Assembly: GCA_963668595.1 (NCBI GenBank)
Contig: OY764876.1
Coordinates: forward strand, 1,364,001 to 1,428,000
Reading direction: 5' to 3'
DNA: 64,000 bases
From: GWE2-42-39 sp963668595
GTDB lineage: Bacteria > Bacteroidota > Bacteroidia > Bacteroidales > Prolixibacteraceae
The stretch's first letter is position 1. Each line of letters begins with the position of its first letter. The position numbers and the translations under genes are program-made. Shown here one piece after another: positions 1 through 8,873 of this stretch. The notes under the pieces are model-generated. The model was not told the origin of the DNA. It searched no databases and worked only from the letters and a program-made list of their open reading frames with translations.

Positions 1-1037
1 AACCATGCATTCAGATTACTACCCAAAACATCGGTAAGATGATAATTACAATAATCGGTTTTATTTCCGCGAAATAACTCAAACCGATCCTGATGGCGAC
101 GCCAGTAAACCGAAGGAGTGAAATGCAACTGCTTGCCGGTTTCCATTTTCACCGAAGCAAAAGTTGTTTTAGTTTCTTCATACTGATCGGGATACTTAGG
201 TGTGTAAAAACTGTTTGCACCAAAACCCTTTTCGGTATAGCCAAGCTGAACATCCAGTTTTCCCGGCAAGGTTTGTAACTGTCCCTGGTAAAACACATTG
301 CGGTGTTCAAAATCGGTATTTTCTCGATAACCATCCGATTTGCTTGCCGTAACAGCAAGCGTTTGGCGCAACTTACCAGTTTGCAAATGACCACTCACAT
401 TCCAGTCAAGATAATTATCCTGACCGCCCATAACATCTGCAGCAATACCAGTTCCATCCTCCTCTCCTGTAATAATATTCACCGCCCCTGCAAATGCATT
501 GGGACCATAAATACGTGCTCCGGGGCCTTCGAGAATCTCGATGCGGGAGATGCTTTTTAAACTAACTGGAAGATTTAAATTGTGGTGACCGGTTTGGGGA
601 TCGGAAAGATTGATGCCATTCAGCAGTACCAGTGTTTGGTCAAACGACCCGCCGCGAACTGATATATCGGCCTGAACTCCGTGAACACCTCTTTGTCTGA
701 CATCAACACTCAGAGCGTATTCCAGAAGTTCCTGAATACTCTGCACCGGGGCAGCCTCAATCTCGTCTCTGCTAATCACGGAAACAATCCGTGCCACCTG
801 CGAGAACGCAACAGGTGCTCTTTGGGCGCTAACCTCAATTTCCTCAAGGTCAAGTTTCATATCTACTTTCGTGCTGTCCGACTGAGCCTGGCTTGTTTCA
901 GGAAGCGCAACCGTTGTGTAAGCAGCAAGTAAAACGCCAATGCGCACTTGCTTTCCGATTGCCTGAAACAATGAATACCTGTGCCCACCCCAGCGTCTGA
1001 ACGTAGATACTTTCGCCTGATTGGTTTTGTAATTCAT
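1..1037 (-). CDS. TonB-dependent receptor, BtuB-like, N-terminal part (cut by window edge)
   Basis: The minus strand is open from ATG at 1037 to the left edge, giving about 345 residues without a stop. After an N-terminal stretch with a hydrophobic signal-like segment (IGVLLAAYTTVALPETSQAQ), residues roughly 60-190 form a TonB plug domain: EIEVSAQRAP, a run on QSIQELLEYALSVDVRQRG, then ISVRGGSFDQTLVLLNG, RIEILEGPGARIYGPNAFAG and AVNIIT, all typical of BtuB/ligand-gated outer membrane channels. The beta-barrel starts after that and continues outside the window. The substrate cannot be read from this part; BtuB-like plugs occur in cobalamin and other receptors. A consensus Bacteroidota promoter lies just upstream. 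Confidence 0.9.
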   Translation of the reverse strand, partial: MNYKTNQAKVSTFRRWGGHRYSLFQAIGKQVRIGVLLAAYTTVALPETSQAQSDSTKVDMKLDLEEIEVSAQRAPVAFSQVARIVSVISRDEIEAAPVQSIQELLEYALSVDVRQRGVHGVQADISVRGGSFDQTLVLLNGINLSDPQTGHHNLNLPVSLKSISRIEILEGPGARIYGPNAFAGAVNIITGEEDGTGIAADVMGGQDNYLDWNVSGHLQTGKLRQTLAVTASKSDGYRENTDFEHRNVFYQGQLQTLPGKLDVQLGYTEKGFGANSFYTPKYPDQYEETKTTFASVKMETGKQLHFTPSVYWRRHQDRFELFRGNKTDYCNYHLTDVLGSNLNAW

Positions 1038-1065
1038 TTAAATCATTTAAAATTAATAATCGCGG

Positions 1066-1094
1066 CAAATGTAGGTATTTGCGATTACATTCAA
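1066..1094 (-). promoter_or_regulatory. Bacteroidota-type promoter for the TonB receptor
   Basis: On the minus strand, TTG (1094-1092) is followed after 18 bases by TACATTTG (1073-1066), matching the -33 TTTG / -7 TAnnTTTG pattern of Bacteroidota sigma-A promoters. The receptor ATG is about 28 bases downstream. Assigned by eye only. Confidence 0.55.
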
Positions 1095-1328
1095 CAGAAT
1101 GAGCTTATCCGAAGTAAGTCTTCTTTATAAAATAGTAAAACTACGGAGAAAAAGAAAACGATCGGCATTGTTTCATAACATGCTAATTTTTAAAACATTC
1201 ACAAGCAAACAACTCGTAATAACGAAATATAAGGGAAAAATATGTATGCAATCAATTTTCTTTATCACGCATCAATAAAATCGAACAATAAAAGAGTTGT
1301 AAATCTTTTTTTTGACTAATCTTATACA

Positions 1329-1336
1329 TATTTTTG
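1329..1336 (+). promoter_or_regulatory. Candidate -7 element for the ECF sigma gene
   Basis: TATTTTTG fits TAnnTTTG and lies 31 bases before the ATG. The nearest upstream TTG (1312-1314) is only 14 bases away, shorter than the usual spacing of about 19, so this is a weak call. Confidence 0.35.
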
Positions 1337-1367
1337 TTGAACATTAATCAATATAAAACATGACGCC

Positions 1368-1874
1368 ATGACACAACTTCAGTTCAACAACGCATTATTA
1401 GGGCTACAGGACAAGTTGTTATTTTATGCCCTCAGCCTTACCTCAGATCAGGAAAAAGCGCAGGATCTTCTTCAGGAAACTTTCCTCAAAGCTTTAACCT
1501 ATCGTGATAAATTCGCGCAAAACACCAATTTCAAAGCATGGATTTACACGATCATGAAAAACACATTCATTAACAATTATCGCAGAAACATTAAAGCTAA
1601 AAACACTTTCGACGGAGCAAACAATGAATTTCATCTGAAATTTTCGAAAGACAAAATTTATCCGTCGCCTGAATCGTTCTATAACTCTGAAGAGATCAGC
1701 AAAAGCATTGCAAGTCTCGAAGATGAGTACCGCGTTCCATTTACCATGTTTTTAGATGGTTATAAGTATAAAGAAATCGCCGATCATTTGGAACTTCCTT
1801 TAGGAACAGTAAAAAGTCGCATTTTCTTTACTCGTAAAAAATTGGAAAAAGCATTGAAAGAATTTGCTAATTAA
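1368..1874 (+). CDS. RNA polymerase sigma factor, ECF subfamily
   Basis: The 168-residue protein has the two-domain layout of extracytoplasmic function sigma factors. Region 2 lies around residues 20-60 (DQEKAQDLLQETFLKAL, then FKAWIYTIMKNTFINNYRR). Region 4 lies around residues 110-165 and holds the helix-turn-helix YKEIADHLELPLGTVKSRIF. Length is normal for the family. An out-of-frame ATG at 1360 runs straight into a stop, so ATG 1368 is the start. No anti-sigma factor is adjacent, so it is not the SusC/FecR-linked type with its regulator next door. The gene stands alone and ends at a strong terminator. The target regulon is unknown. Confidence 0.92.
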   Translation: MTQLQFNNALLGLQDKLLFYALSLTSDQEKAQDLLQETFLKALTYRDKFAQNTNFKAWIYTIMKNTFINNYRRNIKAKNTFDGANNEFHLKFSKDKIYPSPESFYNSEEISKSIASLEDEYRVPFTMFLDGYKYKEIADHLELPLGTVKSRIFFTRKKLEKALKEFAN

Positions 1875-1911
1875 GTTTTCACAGAGATCTTTTATTCATA
1901 TCACTTTTCAC

Positions 1912-1947
1912 AACGGTTTGTCAAAAACAATGGCAAACCGTTTTTTT
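1912..1947 (+). terminator. Rho-independent terminator after the ECF sigma gene
   Basis: AACGGTTTG (1912-1920) pairs perfectly with CAAACCGTT (1934-1942), and the stem runs into a T tract. Confidence 0.85.
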
Positions 1948-2077
1948 ATTTAATTTTCGGTGAGTTTTTTGAAAATATAAAAAATGAAATGAGCATGATT
2001 TACGGGAACACCAATCGAAATGATTATTCTTCCATCATGCGAATTCCATGTGGCAATAAAAAACAAAAAATAAACAC

Positions 2078-2632
2078 ATGAAACAAGTATTTATTCATCT
2101 GGCCGAAGGTTTTGAAGAAATCGAAGCAATCACCATTATTGACGTGCTTCGCAGAGCAGGCTTAAATGTGCTGACAGTATCAATTTCAGACAATATTCAG
2201 GTAACCGGAGCACACCAAATTACTGTATTGGCCGACCAAGTTTTTAGTGAAACAGATTATTCCAAGGCCGAAATGATTATTCTTCCGGGAGGAATGCCTG
2301 GTTCGTCAAACCTCGATCAACATGCAGGATTGAAAGAACAGATAGCAAAGTTTAATCTGCAAAAAAAATGGATTGGAGCAATCTGCGCAGCACCTTTTGT
2401 TTTGGGAAAACTGGATATTTTGCGTGATCATGAAGCAGTTTGCTATCCGGGTTATGAAAAGTTTCTGGAAGGAGCAAAAGTAAGCCAGGCACAAGTTGCC
2501 GTATCGGAACATTTGATAACCAGCAGAGGAGTAGGTACAGCCCTCCCCTTTGCCCTGACAATTGTTGAGAAATTGGTTTCTGCTGAAAAAGCCCGCCAAC
2601 TGGCCGAAGCCATGCTGGTACAAAATTATTAG
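2078..2632 (+). CDS. DJ-1/PfpI family protein (DJ-1 type)
   Basis: The 184-residue protein has the single-domain fold of the DJ-1/ThiJ group. The N-terminal glutamate motif is GFEEIEAI (residues 10-17). The nucleophile elbow is IGAICAAPFVLG (about residues 100-111), whose Cys follows Ile in the usual strained position. SRGVGTALPFALTIVEKL near residues 150-170 matches the conserved C-terminal block. Members act as glyoxalase III/deglycase-like or redox-protective cytoplasmic enzymes; which activity this one has cannot be told. A single-gene unit seems likely, since the next gene is on the opposite strand. A second, more distant relative (ElbB) lies at 40644-41297. Confidence 0.88.
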   Translation: MKQVFIHLAEGFEEIEAITIIDVLRRAGLNVLTVSISDNIQVTGAHQITVLADQVFSETDYSKAEMIILPGGMPGSSNLDQHAGLKEQIAKFNLQKKWIGAICAAPFVLGKLDILRDHEAVCYPGYEKFLEGAKVSQAQVAVSEHLITSRGVGTALPFALTIVEKLVSAEKARQLAEAMLVQNY

Positions 2633-2697
2633 CCATGCCGCAAAAAAATGGCCGGATGATTATTCGTCACCCGGCCAATTCTTCATTCCAACATAAA

Positions 2698-3348
2698 TTA
2701 TCGCATATCTATCACATCCACTCCCGGATGTTTAGCAGCTTCAAAAGCAAAATATTTGTCGTCGTAAACTTTATCAGTTTTAAACTGATTTACAGCAACT
2801 GTGTACATATTGCCATCTTTTCCTTTCATGCGGGCATAGCAAATCAGCATTTTAGCCTTGTCAACATGAGCTGTAATTTGCGAATACGAACCTTTCGAAT
2901 CGGTAGGAAGTAATTCAATTACATATACCGATTTTCCGTTTTTCAGCTCTTCGCCCACATATTTGAAATTGAATCCTTTCTGATACATGGTGAAAACTTT
3001 CGACGGATCCATCATTTCGTCGCTACCACTATTCAAATCTGAAACATTTACTTCGTTGGCCTCTTTCATGTAAGTCCAAACTGTTTTTCCATCGGAATAA
3101 ACTTCCAAACCAAGCTCGTTCAAAAGCACTTTGTATTTATTGCCTTTCAGCACAATTGAGCCATTATTCGATTCTTTGATGCTCTGGCTTTTGTTTTCCA
3201 TTTCAAATGAAAAAGTAGCTTCAATCGACTTATATGACTTGGTCGATGCAGTTACTTTATCCAAAATTTCGCGAGCTTTCTGATCTTGCTGTGCAAAAAC
3301 AGCAACAGCAAATAAAAACAAGGGGATGATTAAAAATATTCTTCTCAT
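2698..3348 (-). CDS. lolA: Outer membrane lipoprotein carrier protein LolA
   Basis: The 216-residue protein begins with a signal peptide (MRRIFLIIPLFLFAVAVFAQ, cut near residue 20) and continues as a LolA-type periplasmic beta-sheet protein. Family features include ILDKVTASTKSYKSIEATF near the mature start, GNKYKVLLNELGLEVYSDGKTVWTY-like strands around residues 85-115, and NVSDLNSG. LolA carries lipoproteins from the inner-membrane Lol complex across the periplasm. It follows ftsK on the same strand with a 13-base gap. An ftsK-lolA pair is common in Bacteroidota and suggests one transcript. Confidence 0.88.
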   Translation of the reverse strand: MRRIFLIIPLFLFAVAVFAQQDQKAREILDKVTASTKSYKSIEATFSFEMENKSQSIKESNNGSIVLKGNKYKVLLNELGLEVYSDGKTVWTYMKEANEVNVSDLNSGSDEMMDPSKVFTMYQKGFNFKYVGEELKNGKSVYVIELLPTDSKGSYSQITAHVDKAKMLICYARMKGKDGNMYTVAVNQFKTDKVYDDKYFAFEAAKHPGVDVIDMR

Positions 3349-3361
3349 ATTTATTTTTTAA

Positions 3362-5821
3362 TTAGAGGCTACTCAATAATTGTTCCAAAGTATATTCATC
3401 CTGAATTAGCACCTGTCGGGCTTTGCTTCCTTCGCTCGGACCAACAATCCCGGCGGCTTCCAACTGATCCATAATTCGACCTGCGCGATTATAGCCAATC
3501 GAAAATTTGCGCTGAATCATCGAAGTTGAACCCATTTGGTTCATCACCACCATGCGGGCAGCATCTTCAAACATATCGTCTTTACTACTCAAATCAACAT
3601 CCAGTGCTCCACCTTCATCATCACCAACATATTCGGGCAACATAAAGGCTGTCGGGTATCCCTGCTGACCAGCGATAAATTCACAAACACGTTCTACTTC
3701 CGGCGTATCAACAAAAGCACATTGCACGCGGGTCATTGCACTGCCCTGAGTAATCAGCATGTCTCCTTTTCCGATTAGCTGATTGGCTCCCGGAGTATCC
3801 AGAATCGTACGAGAGTCAATCATCGACGCAACTTTAAAGGCAATACGTGCCGGGAAGTTGGCTTTGATTACACCAGTAATAATATTGGTTGAAGGACGCT
3901 GCGTAGCAATAATCATGTGAATACCCACCGCACGTGCCAACTGGGCAATACGTGCAATTGGCAATTCAATTTCTTTTCCGGCAGTCATAATCAAGTCGGC
4001 AAACTCGTCCACGATCACCACAATGTATGGCAGATAACGATGTCCTTTTTCAGGATTCAACCGACGTTCAACAAATTTTTTATTGTATTCCTTAATATTC
4101 CGGGTATGCGCTTTCTTCAACAAATCATAACGCGTATCCATCTCAATATTAAGCGAATTCAATGTGTTTTTCACTTTCTGAATATCAGTAATAATTGGTT
4201 CCTCTTCGTCGGGCATTTTAGCAAGGAAATGCTTTTCAAGCGACGAATACAGGTTCAACTCTACTTTCTTCGGGTCAACCAAAACAAATTTCAGTTGTGA
4301 CGGATGTTTTTTATAAAGCAGCGAACTGATAATTGCATTCAACCCAACTGATTTTCCTTGTCCGGTAGCACCGGCAACCAAAATATGTGGCATTTTGGTC
4401 AAATCGACCATGAATGTTTCGTTTGAAATCGTTTTTCCTAAAGCAATCGGCAGATCAGCGGTTGACTCCTGGAATTTCTTTGAGGCAATAATTGAGCGCA
4501 TGGAAACCACTTCCGGATTCTGGTTGGGTACTTCAATACCAATCGTTCCGCGTCCCGGAATCGGAGCAATAATACGAATACCAAGAGCAGACAAGCTCAG
4601 CGCAATATCGTCTTCCAGGTTTTTAATTTTGGCAATACGAATTCCAGGAGCCGGCACAATTTCGTACAAAGTAATTGTTGGCCCAATGGTTGCACGTATT
4701 TTGGTAATTTCAATTTTATAATTGCGAAGTGTTTCTACAATTTTATTTTTGTTCGAAATCAGCTCTTCGTTACTTACTTCGGCATTGTCAGTCGAATGAT
4801 CATCAAGCAATTCGAAGCTCGGATATTTATACCCCGACAAATCCAGCGTTGGATCGTACTCGCCCAGTGCTCCTATTTCGTATTCTTCTTCCTCTTCAAC
4901 CGAAGCTTTTTCTACCGACATTTCAGGTCCGCCTTCTTCATCCTCAATTATTTCTTCCTGCTGACTCTGAATACTTCGCAGAATATCTTTCGCCTTCATA
5001 TTACTTTCAAATTCAGGCTCTTCGCTATCCGGATCAAAAATTGCTTCGATAATATCGTCTTCATGAATCACTTTCGAAATAGAAGGATCTTCGGTAATTA
5101 CTGGTTCCTGCATGCTTTGAGCTTCCTCCGGACTTACTACCTCTGCTTCGGACTCAGCTTCGGCGGCAATTTCTGGTTTCGGCTTGGCGGCAAAAAACTT
5201 TTTAAGTCCGGGAAAAAATCCGTCGAAAGCAATAACGATCACCACAAAGAATAAAAAACCCAGCAAAAAAGCCGTTCCAACAGTTCCCATCATGGCATTC
5301 AGCCAGCCCGCAAGCACCAATCCGTACAATCCGCCGAAATACAAAAACGGATCGGCATTGAACGACGAAAAAACAAGAGCAAAAGCGGTAGATAGCAATG
5401 CAATTAAAATAAACGAATAAGCGAAAGACTTGCGCAAACCAGCAATCCGTTTTCCGAACAAACGAAAAGCAACCACCACCAGCAAATAAACAAACAGAAA
5501 CGAAGCAACTCCGAATCCGCGATTAATGATTACTTCGCTCAAAAAAGCGCCTGTTTTTCCGGCAACATTTTCAACTTTTACATCCGAATCCAAAATCAGC
5601 TGTCTCCACGAAAGATCAAGCTTGCTTTGGTCAACACTTCCATGAATGAGGAATGATGCAAAAGCTACCAGTAAATACACAGCCAGCACAATAAAAAATA
5701 CGCCAAAGGTGTATCTGAATTTTTCGCCACTAAAAAAGTTGATTATTCTACGAAACACTGAAGGTCTCTTGGGTTCGCTTGATTTACTTGCTTTTGCTGC
5801 TTTTGTCGCCTTTTTCGCCAT
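3362..5821 (-). CDS. ftsK: DNA translocase FtsK
   Basis: Septal DNA pump for chromosome dimer resolution and segregation, about 819 residues. The first 200 residues contain four membrane helices. An acidic Glu/Asp-rich linker spans about 230-350. The motor domain follows, with Walker A GATGQGKSVG, Walker B IVVIVDEFADLI and IATQRPS. A C-terminal winged-helix gamma domain holds QRKFSIGYNRAGRIMDQLEAAGIVG. The open frame extends upstream to TTG 5845, but ATG 5821 (MAKKATKAAK) is the natural start with a Lys-rich N-terminus. The linker is short compared with E. coli FtsK, as usual in Bacteroidota. Confidence 0.95.
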   Translation of the reverse strand: MAKKATKAAKASKSSEPKRPSVFRRIINFFSGEKFRYTFGVFFIVLAVYLLVAFASFLIHGSVDQSKLDLSWRQLILDSDVKVENVAGKTGAFLSEVIINRGFGVASFLFVYLLVVVAFRLFGKRIAGLRKSFAYSFILIALLSTAFALVFSSFNADPFLYFGGLYGLVLAGWLNAMMGTVGTAFLLGFLFFVVIVIAFDGFFPGLKKFFAAKPKPEIAAEAESEAEVVSPEEAQSMQEPVITEDPSISKVIHEDDIIEAIFDPDSEEPEFESNMKAKDILRSIQSQQEEIIEDEEGGPEMSVEKASVEEEEEYEIGALGEYDPTLDLSGYKYPSFELLDDHSTDNAEVSNEELISNKNKIVETLRNYKIEITKIRATIGPTITLYEIVPAPGIRIAKIKNLEDDIALSLSALGIRIIAPIPGRGTIGIEVPNQNPEVVSMRSIIASKKFQESTADLPIALGKTISNETFMVDLTKMPHILVAGATGQGKSVGLNAIISSLLYKKHPSQLKFVLVDPKKVELNLYSSLEKHFLAKMPDEEEPIITDIQKVKNTLNSLNIEMDTRYDLLKKAHTRNIKEYNKKFVERRLNPEKGHRYLPYIVVIVDEFADLIMTAGKEIELPIARIAQLARAVGIHMIIATQRPSTNIITGVIKANFPARIAFKVASMIDSRTILDTPGANQLIGKGDMLITQGSAMTRVQCAFVDTPEVERVCEFIAGQQGYPTAFMLPEYVGDDEGGALDVDLSSKDDMFEDAARMVVMNQMGSTSMIQRKFSIGYNRAGRIMDQLEAAGIVGPSEGSKARQVLIQDEYTLEQLLSSL

Positions 5822-5842
5822 AATATCGTTTAAATTGAATTG

Positions 5843-5850
5843 CAAAGTTA
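5843..5850 (-). promoter_or_regulatory. Candidate -7 element for ftsK-lolA
   Basis: The minus strand reads TAACTTTG (5850-5843), matching TAnnTTTG, 21 bases before the chosen ftsK ATG. No clear -33 TTG is seen at the right distance. Confidence 0.4.
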
Positions 5851-6176
5851 ACGTTTTTAGCGTTCTGCTATTTTCCGTTTTTATAGTTATTTCGAAACTT
5901 CTGCCCTAAATCTGAATAAATTTCACTTTCCGTTTTTCATCTCCTTTCGCGCGATAAACGGACTATTTCAATGTCGGGCAATTTTCATGAATGAAAGTCA
6001 AACATACTTATTTATATGCAATCTGTCAAAATAAAATCCGTTTCATTTTCTTTTTAAAACCTTCGCATACAACGTCTTTTTCAAATCATAATACACACAA
6101 ACAAAGCTCTGTTTTAAAGCATCTTACACCTGCAACAAATAAATCGTTTATCAGGATTTTCTTTCAGCTATTTTTT
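5851..6176. other. Divergent intergenic region ftsK / arcC
   Basis: AT-rich non-coding sequence between two divergent operons. Short open frames here have no coding character. Promoter elements lie at both ends; I see nothing else. Confidence 0.5.
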
Positions 6177-6184
6177 TAAGTTTG
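6177..6184 (+). promoter_or_regulatory. Candidate -7 element for carbamate kinase
   Basis: TAAGTTTG matches TAnnTTTG and lies 31 bases before the ATG. No matching -33 element is obvious. Confidence 0.45.
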
Positions 6185-6215
6185 TTAGCATTCAACCATA
6201 CATTTTTCATTCAAC

Positions 6216-7169
6216 ATGAATAAACTTGCAGTAGTAGCTCTGGGCGGAAACGCATTATTAAGAGGGAATGAAGTTGGCACCATCGAACAACAGGAAGCCA
6301 ATACCTACGACACGCTCGAAAACCTGATTTATTTGGTTCGCGACGGATACGACTTGGTAATCACACATGGAAATGGCCCTCAGGTTGGAAATATTTTAAT
6401 GCGCAACGACGCCGGAGAACAACTGTATGGCATTGCATCCATGCCACTGGATGTTTGTGTGGCCGATTCGCAAGGCGGAATTGGCTATATGATTGAGCGA
6501 ATGATACGCAATGTAATGAACAAACATGGCATCAAGAAGAATGTAATAACACTGGTTACCATGTCGCTGGTCGATCCAAACGATCCGGCAATGAGTAATC
6601 CGACCAAAGGAATTGGCAAAATTTACCATCAGGAAGAAGCCGAAAAGCTAGCTGCCGAAAAGAATTGGATTTTCAAACCAACCTCGAAAGAAAAAGGAGG
6701 CTGGCGACGAGTTGTTCCGTCTCCCAAACCAATAGGAATTGTAAACAAAGAATACATCGAGGAACTGGCCCGTGCCGGTAATATTGTAATTGCTGTTGGT
6801 GGCGGTGGTGTTCCAGTTTATTACGACGAAAACAACGATTTGCGCACCATTGATGCAGTAATCGATAAGGACCTTGCTTCGGCGCTGTTGGCTGCACAAA
6901 TACAGGCCAACGAATTTTATATTCTCACTGATGTTTCGTTCATTTACAAAGATTTTGGTCTGCCCACACAAGAAAAGCTGGAGTTTCTTGATTACGCCGA
7001 CACCGTGAAATATCTCGAAAACGGAACATTCGAAGAAGGATCGATGGCTCCCAAAATCAGAGCTTGCCTGCTTTTTATTGAGCAAGGCGGCGAAAAAAGT
7101 GTGATCACTGAAGCAAAAAAACTGGAAGACCGCTCGTACGGATCAAAAATTACAATGCATTACGACTAA
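6216..7169 (+). CDS. arcC: Carbamate kinase
   Basis: The 317-residue protein matches the amino-acid kinase fold of carbamate kinase. It has ALGGNALLRG at residues 8-17, THGNGPQVGNIL around residue 50-60, VTMSLVDPNDPA, GWRRVVPSPKPIGIV, and the nucleotide-site segment VIAVGGGGVPV. It ends with GSMAPKIRACLLFIEQGG. The enzyme makes ATP and carbamate from carbamoyl phosphate and ADP. The next gene, ornithine carbamoyltransferase, starts 12 bases downstream, so the pair probably turns citrulline into ornithine, CO2, ammonia and ATP. No arginine deiminase or arginine/ornithine antiporter lies in this window. Confidence 0.95.
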   Translation: MNKLAVVALGGNALLRGNEVGTIEQQEANTYDTLENLIYLVRDGYDLVITHGNGPQVGNILMRNDAGEQLYGIASMPLDVCVADSQGGIGYMIERMIRNVMNKHGIKKNVITLVTMSLVDPNDPAMSNPTKGIGKIYHQEEAEKLAAEKNWIFKPTSKEKGGWRRVVPSPKPIGIVNKEYIEELARAGNIVIAVGGGGVPVYYDENNDLRTIDAVIDKDLASALLAAQIQANEFYILTDVSFIYKDFGLPTQEKLEFLDYADTVKYLENGTFEEGSMAPKIRACLLFIEQGGEKSVITEAKKLEDRSYGSKITMHYD

Positions 7170-7181
7170 TACAGAAAAGAT

Positions 7182-8177
7182 ATGATCAACCTGAAAAACC
7201 GAAATTTTCTGAAATTACTGGATTTTACTCCGCAAGAAATTAAGTATCTGCTCGACCTATCGGCTGAATTGAAAAAAGCTAAATACAATGGCACCGAGCA
7301 ACAAACACTGAAAGGACGCAACATTGCCCTCATTTTTGAAAAATCATCCACCCGCACCCGCTGTGCATTCGAAGTGGCTGCTTTCGATCAGGGCGCAAAC
7401 GTAACCTATTTGGGCCCATCCGGATCACAAATCGGGCAAAAAGAATCGATGAAAGACACTGCCCGCGTACTGGGACGCATGTACGACGGCATTGAATACC
7501 GCGGATTCGGGCAGGAAATTGTGGAAGAACTGGCCCAATACGCAGGAGTTCCGGTGTGGAACGGACTAACCGACGAATTCCATCCGACTCAAATTTTAGC
7601 CGACTTTCTGACCATGATTGAGCATTGCGAAAAATCGATCAATCAAATCAGTTTCTGTTACCTGGGAGATGCCCGTTTCAATATGGGAAATTCGCTACTG
7701 GTAGGCGGGGTAAAAATGGGCATGGATGTTCGCATTGCAGCACCCAAAGCATTTCATCCCGATCCTCAACTGGTGGAAACCTGCAAACAAATCGCCGCTG
7801 AAACCGGAGCAAAAATTACAATCACCGAAAATGTAGATACCGCTGTTGTTGGCGTTGACTTTCTTTATACCGACGTTTGGGTATCAATGGGCGAAGCCGA
7901 TTCGGCCTGGGAAGAGCGCATTGCTGTAATGAAACCCTACCAAATAAACATGGAAGTGGTGAAAAAAACAGGCAACCCGAAAGTAAAATTCATGCATTGC
8001 TTACCTGCTTTCCACAACCGTGAAACAAAAGTTGGCGAGCAAATCTTCCAAAAGTTCGGAATGGATGGACTGGAGGTTACTGAGGATGTTTTTGAATCGG
8101 AACACTCGATTGTTTTTGATGAGGCAGAGAATCGCATGCACACCATCAAAGCTGTAATCGTAGCAACCTTACCTTAA
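7182..8177 (+). CDS. arcB: Ornithine carbamoyltransferase
   Basis: The 331-residue transferase carries the carbamoyl phosphate site SSTRTR (residues 55-60), FHPTQ, and the ornithine-side motif HCLPAFHNRET, with the C-terminal block VFESEHSIVFDEAENRMHTIKA. These are features of true ornithine carbamoyltransferases rather than the acetyl- or succinylornithine variant usual for arginine synthesis in Bacteroidota. Together with the carbamate kinase just upstream this favours a catabolic (ArcB) role, although sequence alone does not separate ArcB from ArgF. It is the last gene of a two-gene operon that ends at a terminator. Confidence 0.92.
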   Translation: MINLKNRNFLKLLDFTPQEIKYLLDLSAELKKAKYNGTEQQTLKGRNIALIFEKSSTRTRCAFEVAAFDQGANVTYLGPSGSQIGQKESMKDTARVLGRMYDGIEYRGFGQEIVEELAQYAGVPVWNGLTDEFHPTQILADFLTMIEHCEKSINQISFCYLGDARFNMGNSLLVGGVKMGMDVRIAAPKAFHPDPQLVETCKQIAAETGAKITITENVDTAVVGVDFLYTDVWVSMGEADSAWEERIAVMKPYQINMEVVKKTGNPKVKFMHCLPAFHNRETKVGEQIFQKFGMDGLEVTEDVFESEHSIVFDEAENRMHTIKAVIVATLP

Positions 8178-8193
8178 CACTATATTCGATAGA

Positions 8194-8236
8194 AACGGCT
8201 GTCTGCATAAAACATAGCAGGCAGCTGTTCTTTTTT
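8194..8236 (+). terminator. Terminator after arcC-arcB
   Basis: An imperfect stem (8194-8206 with 8218-8229, including G-U pairs) is followed by six T. Confidence 0.75.
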
Positions 8237-8328
8237 CCTAAATCACCCTTCTTTTACCCCTCATAAACAAGACTTTTCTTTTATTCTTTCTTTTTTTATT
8301 TCTATTTTTACCGTCTGAAAATCGAAAG

Positions 8329-8754
8329 ATGAAGCGAAGAATAAACATATTTCTACTCATGTTGGCCAATTTATTTTTTCTGGCCCATGCTATTATTCCG
8401 CATCATCATCACCATTCCGAACTTTGTTTTGCTACCAGCCACTGTATAGCCGACAGTAATCACGAGCACGACAATTGCTGCACTAATGACAGCAAGCAAG
8501 ATGTCCCGACTGACCGTTGCTGTGCATTGCAGGATGCTGCTGCTATGCCCGCCGACCAGGTGAAAGCAAGCCCCAAAATCAGCTACGAATTGCTGCCTCA
8601 ACTGGGTGGTTTGTGTGCTATTTTAACCCGGTTCAATTATTCTCCGCAGCAACATCTTTCCGAATCAGAAATTTCGTATGCTGACTTTGATTTTCCGCTC
8701 TATTCGCAATACATTTTCCACAGTATTGGATTGCGGGCTCCTCCCCGCGCCTGA
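8329..8754 (+). CDS. Small His/Cys-rich exported or membrane-anchored protein of a metal-efflux operon
   Basis: The 141-residue protein starts with one hydrophobic signal/anchor segment (INIFLLMLANLFFLAHAII). Residues 25-65 are packed with likely metal ligands: PHHHHHSE, ATSHC, HEHDNCC and DRCC. The C-terminal half has no recognisable domain. Bacteroidota metal-efflux operons often open with such a protein; it resembles what I recall as the DUF6769 family. It lies about 120 bases ahead of an RND adaptor on the same strand. A role in metal binding or sensing in the periplasm is inference from composition and position. The start ATG follows a 90-base T-rich leader. Confidence 0.7.
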   Translation: MKRRINIFLLMLANLFFLAHAIIPHHHHHSELCFATSHCIADSNHEHDNCCTNDSKQDVPTDRCCALQDAAAMPADQVKASPKISYELLPQLGGLCAILTRFNYSPQQHLSESEISYADFDFPLYSQYIFHSIGLRAPPRA

Positions 8755-8873
8755 TCGTTTTCAAGGCTGACTCATTTCTTTCAGAATACAGACGAAAAAT
8801 CTGTCGTTCAGCCATTTCTTTATTTTAAGCTGAAATATTTTCAGTAATCCACAATTCATTAACGATCAGACAA

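Larger units (their letters stand above)
1038..1367. other. Divergent intergenic region
   Basis: About 330 AT-rich bases separate the minus-strand TonB receptor from the plus-strand sigma factor. It contains the receptor promoter (1066-1094) and a candidate -7 element for the sigma factor (1329-1336). I see no gene, RNA or repeat in the rest. Confidence 0.6.

Noticed and set aside
149..932. Several short open frames on both strands near the left end
   Set aside because: They are shadows of the TonB receptor, which is continuously open on the minus strand from 1037 to the window edge with clear plug motifs.
4395..5420. Plus-strand open frames of 80-150 codons across ftsK
   Set aside because: They lie opposite a strongly conserved ftsK gene and have no domain or signal of their own.
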